Shown here one piece after another: positions 59,680-64,000 of a DNA stretch of 64,000 nucleotides (positions within the stretch are counted from its first letter, which is position 1; the number at the start of each line of letters is the position of its first letter). A model generated the notes under the pieces. The model had not been told where the DNA came from. It searched no databases and was given only the letters and a program-made list of their open reading frames with translations. The DNA is from Streptomyces cynarae. GTDB taxonomy: Bacteria > Actinomycetota > Actinomycetes > Streptomycetales > Streptomycetaceae. A program made the position numbers and the translations under genes. The stretch covers positions 1,657,001 to 1,721,000 of the forward strand of contig NZ_CP106793.1 of the NCBI RefSeq assembly GCF_025642135.1, written 5' to 3'.

Positions 59680-60814
59680 GCTGGCCCTCCATGAGCTTCA
59701 CGAAGCGGTCGAACAGGTACGCGGCGTCGTGGGGACCGGCGGCCGCCTCGGGGTGGTACTGGACGCTGAAGGCCGGCTTGTCGAGGAGCTGGAGGCCTTC
59801 CACCACGTTGTCGTTGAGGCAGACGTGGGAGACCTCGGCGCGGCCGTAGGGGGTCTCGGAGACCTTGTCGAGCGGGGCGTCCACGGCGAAGCCGTGGTTG
59901 TGCGCGGTGACCTCGACCTTGCCGGTCGTACGGTCCTGCACCGGCTGGTTGATGCCGCGGTGGCCGTACTTCAGCTTGTAGGTGCCGAAGCCCAGGGCGC
60001 GACCGAGGATCTGGTTGCCGAAGCAGATGCCGAACAGCGGCGTGCCGCGCTCCAGGACGGCCTGCATGACCGAGACGGCGTGGTCGGCGGTGGCCGGGTC
60101 GCCGGGCCCGTTGGAGAAGAACACCCCGTCTGGGCCCACGGCGTAGACGTCCTCGGCGGTCGCCGTCGCGGGCAGCACGTGGACCTCGATGCCACGCTCG
60201 GCCATGCGGTGCGGGGTCATGCCCTTGATGCCCAGGTCGACAGCGGCGACCGTGAACCTCTTCTCACCGATCGCGGGGACGACGTACGGCTCGGTGGTGG
60301 CGACCTCGGCGGAGAGGTCCGCGCCCTTCATCTCCGGTGCCTGGCGCACCTCGGCGAGCATCGTGCCCTCGTCGGGCAGCGCGTCGCCGGAGAAGATGCC
60401 CACCCGCATGGCGCCGCGCTCACGCAGGTGGCGGGTCAGGGCGCGGGTGTCGATGCCGCTGATGCCGACGACGCCCTGCGCGCGCAGTTCGTCGTCGAGC
60501 GAGCGCTTGGCCCGCCAGTTGGACGGCTTGCGCGCGGGGTCGCGTACGACGTAGCCGGCGACCCAGATCCGCTTGGACTCGGGGTCCTCGTCGTTGACGC
60601 CGGTGTTGCCGACGTGCGGAGCGGTCATGACCACGACCTGGCGGTGGTAGGACGGGTCGGTGAGGGTCTCCTGGTAGCCGGTCATGCCGGTGGAGAACAC
60701 GGCTTCGCCGAAGGTCACCCCCACGGCCCCGTAGGCGCGGCCGCGGAAGATCCGGCCGTCCTCCAGGACGAGTACGGCGGGAGACTTTTCGGCTCCCCTG
60801 GTGGAGGTCGTCAT
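59672..60814 (-). CDS. carA: carbamoyl-phosphate synthase small subunit (glutaminase)
   Basis: 380 residues: N-terminal CPSase domain ([18 protein letters not shown]) and a class-I glutamine amidotransferase with the nucleophile in [14 protein letters not shown] (Cys about 261) and the His/Glu of [14 protein letters not shown] (about 345-358). Provides ammonia to carB. ATG at 60814 overlaps the stop of the upstream PH-like gene (ATGA); the long frame further upstream is a shadow of pyrC. Confidence 0.96.
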
Positions 60815-61371
60815 CGTGCGCCTTCCGTCTTGTGGATCATCTGGTTCAGGGTGTCGACCCAGTCGTTGTGCTCGGCCGCGCGGTCCGAGCGGAAGCCCGA
60901 GTCGATCAGCTTGTCGCCGTGCGCCCAGGTCACCACCAGCAGTCCGCCCTCGGTGAGGACCTTGCCGGCGATGCCCTTGTCGAGCCGGACTTCGCGCAGC
61001 CGTTCGGCCGGGATGAAGAAGTCCGTCGCCCCGGGGCGTACGACGTCCAGGCCCGCGTCCGTGAGCGTGAGCTCGACGCGGCTGCGGGTGCCCAGGCCGT
61101 GGGCCACGATGCGGTCGAGCCACTGCCCGGCGGTGGTGGAGCCGTGGTAGCGGCCGCTCATCGTCAGCTTCGCCTCGCCGGCCTCCTCGGGAGCGGTCGG
61201 CAGCTCCGGCAGGTCGCCCTGCAGGGTGCCGCGCCACTTCCAGCCCTCGCGCATCAGCCAGTAGACGAGCGCGACGAAGAGGGCGAGTCCGACGAGCCAG
61301 CCGATGCGGTCGGTCCAGTCGGTGACCTGGGCCGATTTCTCCTCGGCTGCGAACAGGAGTACAGGTGTCAC
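60811..61371 (-). CDS. membrane-anchored PH-like protein in the pyr operon
   Basis: 186 residues. One membrane segment near 25-42 ([18 protein letters not shown]) and a soluble domain of about 115 residues ([28 protein letters not shown]) of the bPH type. Function unknown. It is embedded between pyrC and carA with 4-nt overlaps on both sides, a position kept in other streptomycetes, which suggests a link to the pathway or simple operon hitch-hiking. Confidence 0.85.
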   Translation of the reverse strand: MTPVLLFAAEEKSAQVTDWTDRIGWLVGLALFVALVYWLMREGWKWRGTLQGDLPELPTAPEEAGEAKLTMSGRYHGSTTAGQWLDRIVAHGLGTRSRVELTLTDAGLDVVRPGATDFFIPAERLREVRLDKGIAGKVLTEGGLLVVTWAHGDKLIDSGFRSDRAAEHNDWVDTLNQMIHKTEGAR

Positions 61372-62654
61372 GTGAGCTTCCCGTCGACGAGCGTGGCCTT
61401 GCCCCGCAGCCAGGTGTGCGTGACACGGCCCGGCAGCTCACGGCCCTCGTAGGGGGTGTTGCGGCTGCGCGAGGCGAAGCCCGCGGGGTCCACCTGCCCA
61501 CGGTATGCCGTGTCGACGAGCGTGAGGTTGGCGGGCTCACCTGCCGAGACGGGGCGCCCGTGGCCGGTGGCCCGGCCGATCTTCGCGGGCTTGAAGGACA
61601 TGCGCTCCGCGACGCCCGCCCAGTCGAGCAGGCCGGTGTCGACCATCGTCTCCTGGACCACGGACAGCGCGGTCTCCAGGCCGACCATGCCCATGGCGGC
61701 GGCGGCCCACTCGCAGTCCTTGTCCTCGTGCGGGTGCGGGGCGTGGTCGGTGGCGACGATGTCGATCGTGCCGTCGGCGAGCGCCTCGCGCAGCGCCAGC
61801 ACGTCGCGCTCGGTGCGCAGCGGCGGGTTGACCTTGTAGACCGGGTTGTAGGTGCGCACCAGCTCGTCGGTGAGAAGCAGGTGGTGCGGGGTGACCTCCG
61901 CGGTGACGTCGATGCCGCGGGACTTGGCCCAGCGGACGATCTCGACGGACCCGGCGGTGGACAGGTGGCAGATGTGCACGCGGGAGCCGACGTGGTCGGC
62001 CAGGAGGACGTCGCGGGCGATGATCGACTCCTCGGCGACGGCGGGCCAGCCACCGAGGCCCAGCTCGGCGGAGACGACGCCCTCGTTCATCTGGGCGCCC
62101 TCGGTCAGCCGCGGCTCCTGCGCGTGCTGGGCGACGACACCGCCGAAGGCCTTCACGTACTCCAGCGCCCGGCGCATGATCACCGCGTCGTCGACGCACT
62201 TGCCGTCGTCGGAGAAGACCGTGACACCGGCCGCCGACTCGTGCATGGCGCCCAGCTCGGCGAGCTTCTTGCCCTCCAGGCCGACCGTGACGGCGCCGAT
62301 GGGCTGCACGTCGCAGTAGCCGTGCTCACGGCCCAGCCGCCAGACCTGCTCGACGACACCGGCGGTGTCGGCGACCGGGAAGGTGTTGGCCATCGCGAAC
62401 ACGGCGGTGTAGCCGCCCTTGGCGGCGGCCCGCGTACCGGTCAGGACGGTCTCGGAGTCCTCGCGGCCCGGCTCGCGCAGGTGGGTGTGCAGATCGACGA
62501 GGCCGGGGAGCAGCACCTTGCCGCCGGCCTCCACGACCTCCGCGCCCTCGGCGGACAGACCGGTGCCGACCGCCTCGACGACCTCACCGTCGATCAGCAC
62601 GTCCTGCGGCTCGCCGCCGAGCACCTTCGCACCACGGATCAGGGTCTTGCTCAT
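61368..62654 (-). CDS. pyrC: dihydroorotase, class I
   Basis: Closes carbamoyl-aspartate to dihydroorotate. 428 residues with the metal-binding [14 protein letters not shown] (about 52-65), a later [10 protein letters not shown], and [13 protein letters not shown] (about 302-314), as in type-I enzymes. ATG at 62654 overlaps the pyrB stop (ATGA); the stop overlaps the next gene. Confidence 0.96.
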   Translation of the reverse strand: MSKTLIRGAKVLGGEPQDVLIDGEVVEAVGTGLSAEGAEVVEAGGKVLLPGLVDLHTHLREPGREDSETVLTGTRAAAKGGYTAVFAMANTFPVADTAGVVEQVWRLGREHGYCDVQPIGAVTVGLEGKKLAELGAMHESAAGVTVFSDDGKCVDDAVIMRRALEYVKAFGGVVAQHAQEPRLTEGAQMNEGVVSAELGLGGWPAVAEESIIARDVLLADHVGSRVHICHLSTAGSVEIVRWAKSRGIDVTAEVTPHHLLLTDELVRTYNPVYKVNPPLRTERDVLALREALADGTIDIVATDHAPHPHEDKDCEWAAAAMGMVGLETALSVVQETMVDTGLLDWAGVAERMSFKPAKIGRATGHGRPVSAGEPANLTLVDTAYRGQVDPAGFASRSRNTPYEGRELPGRVTHTWLRGKATLVDGKLT

Positions 62655-63655
62655 CGGTTCTGGTTCTCCTCGGTACGGGCGTCGTTGACGGGGGGCACGG
62701 TCTTGGAGTCGAACACGGCGCCCCCCAGCAGCAGGTACAGAACAGCCATGCGGATGGAGACGCCGTTCGCCACCTGCTCGACGGCGGTGCAGCGGTCGGA
62801 GTCGGCGACCTCGGCGGTGATCTCCATGCCGCGGACCATCGGGCCGGGGTGCATCACGATCGCGTGCTCCGGCATCTTCGCCATGCGGTCGGCGTCGAGG
62901 CCGTAGCGCCGGGAGTACTCGCGCTCGGTGGGGAAGAAGGCGGCGTTCATGCGCTCCCGCTGGACGCGGAGCATCATCACCGCGTCGGACTTGGGAAGCG
63001 TGCTGTCGAGATCGAACGAGACCTCGCACGGCCAGGAGCCGACACCGACCGGCAGCAGGGTGGGCGGGGCGACGAGCGTGACGTCGGCGCCGAGGGTGTG
63101 CAGCAAGTCGACGTTGGAGCGGGCGACCCGGCTGTGCAGCACGTCGCCGACGATCGTGATGCGCTTGCCGGCCAGGTCACGCCCTATACCGGCGTCCCGG
63201 CCGACCAGGCGGCGACGCATCGTGAAGGCGTCGAGCAGTGCCTGGGTGGGGTGCTGGTGGGTGCCGTCGCCGGCGTTGATGACGGCCGCGTCGATCCAGC
63301 CGGAGTTGGCCAGGCGGTAGGGGGCTCCGGAGGCGCCGTGCCGGATGACGACGGCGTCGACACCCATGGCCTCCAGGGTCTGGGCGGTGTCCTTCAGGGA
63401 CTCCCCCTTGGACACGCTGGACCCCTTGGCGGAGAAGTTGATGACGTCCGCGGACAGACGCTTCTCGGCGGCCTCGAAGGAGATCCGGGTGCGGGTGGAG
63501 TCCTCGAAGAAGAGGTTGACGACGGTGCGGCCGCGCAGGGTCGGCAACTTCTTGATCGGCCGGTCCGCGACCCGTGCCATTTCCTCGGCGGTGTCGAGGA
63601 TCAGGACGGCGTCGTCGCGGGTGAGGTCGGCGGCCGAGATGAGATGGCGCTGCAT
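62651..63655 (-). CDS. pyrB: aspartate carbamoyltransferase catalytic chain
   Basis: Joins carbamoyl phosphate and aspartate. 334 residues with the carbamoyl-phosphate motif [18 protein letters not shown] (about 51-68), [14 protein letters not shown] (about 129-142) and LRVQRERM. No pyrI gene follows. It lies 103 bp after pyrR, with a hairpin in between. Confidence 0.96.
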   Translation of the reverse strand: MQRHLISAADLTRDDAVLILDTAEEMARVADRPIKKLPTLRGRTVVNLFFEDSTRTRISFEAAEKRLSADVINFSAKGSSVSKGESLKDTAQTLEAMGVDAVVIRHGASGAPYRLANSGWIDAAVINAGDGTHQHPTQALLDAFTMRRRLVGRDAGIGRDLAGKRITIVGDVLHSRVARSNVDLLHTLGADVTLVAPPTLLPVGVGSWPCEVSFDLDSTLPKSDAVMMLRVQRERMNAAFFPTEREYSRRYGLDADRMAKMPEHAIVMHPGPMVRGMEITAEVADSDRCTAVEQVANGVSIRMAVLYLLLGGAVFDSKTVPPVNDARTEENQNR

Positions 63656-63727
63656 CTTTCAGGCTCCGTAAGACGGTTCATTCGGGAGATTCAGGACAGA
63701 CGGGCGCGCGTCGGGGCGCACTCTCGA

Positions 63728-63752
63728 GGCGTACGGCGACTCGCCGTACGCC
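63728..63752 (-). terminator. hairpin between pyrR and pyrB
   Basis: GGCGTACGGC (63728-63737) pairs with GCCGTACGCC (63743-63752), loop GACTC. It starts 6 nt after the pyrR stop and may be a partial terminator or processing site. Confidence 0.5.
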
Positions 63753-63758
63753 GGAGTG

Positions 63759-64000
<242 letters not shown>

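Overview
The window is high-GC DNA (strong G/C preference at third codon positions, frequent GTG starts, many ATGA/GTGA stop-start overlaps) from a Streptomyces chromosome. The basis is the gene content and order: a riboflavin-histidine block at the left, and at the right the block fmt-priA-metK-coaBC-rpoZ-gmk-sIHF-pyrF-pyrD-carB-carA-PH protein-pyrC-pyrB-pyrR, which I recall in the same order in S. coelicolor. No rRNA, tRNA, CRISPR array, insertion sequence or phage gene was seen.

Left core (1-9.6 kb): a CorC/HlyC-type membrane protein (cut by the window edge), a PH-domain protein, hisG, hisE, and the riboflavin operon ribE-ribM-ribBA-ribH behind an FMN riboswitch, all on the minus strand. 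Next to the rib leader is a plus-strand promoter that looks like a DasR/chitinase promoter with no gene behind it. A ROK regulator (frameshifted) and a divergent MFS exporter follow, with an inverted repeat between them.

Accessory region (9.6-23.3 kb): a GMC oxidoreductase preceded by a 29-codon coupled ORF; an MFS exporter and divergent CGNR regulator sharing AACCGGTT operators; then a one-strand group of Gfo/Idh oxidoreductase, flavin reductase, GalU, trehalose-6-phosphate synthase, a zinc-type dehydrogenase interrupted by an amber codon, an FMNH2-dependent monooxygenase and a ParB/StrR-type regulator, with a LuxR-type regulator divergent to it. GalU would supply UDP-glucose to OtsA, two dehydrogenases could oxidise sugar hydroxyls, and the flavin reductase could feed the monooxygenase. 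I read this as a small, possibly undescribed sugar-based specialised-metabolism locus; the product is unknown.

Middle (23.3-46.7 kb): thioesterase, uracil/xanthine permease, DUF5995 protein, LLM flavin enzyme; an amine oxidase plus nitrilase-family amidase; an ABC importer operon ending in a HAD-endonuclease/exonuclease/phosphatase fusion and controlled by a GntR/UTRA regulator; an Lrp/AsnC regulator with an amino-acid permease; a GuaB1 GMP-reductase-like enzyme; a lipoprotein RNase Sa homologue with its barstar inhibitor; a SorC-type regulator; rpe, rsmB and fmt. TTGCG repeat arrays with nearly the same spacing lie before both the permease and the amidase/oxidase operon and suggest shared Lrp/AsnC control.

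Right core (46.7-64 kb): housekeeping genes for replication restart, SAM and CoA synthesis, RNA polymerase omega, GMP kinase, nucleoid structure and de novo pyrimidine synthesis. priA contains three apparent single-base losses, and the ROK gene one; three of these four are in C runs of four or five. This pattern points to sequence errors rather than gene decay and should temper the reading of the amber codon in the dehydrogenase.
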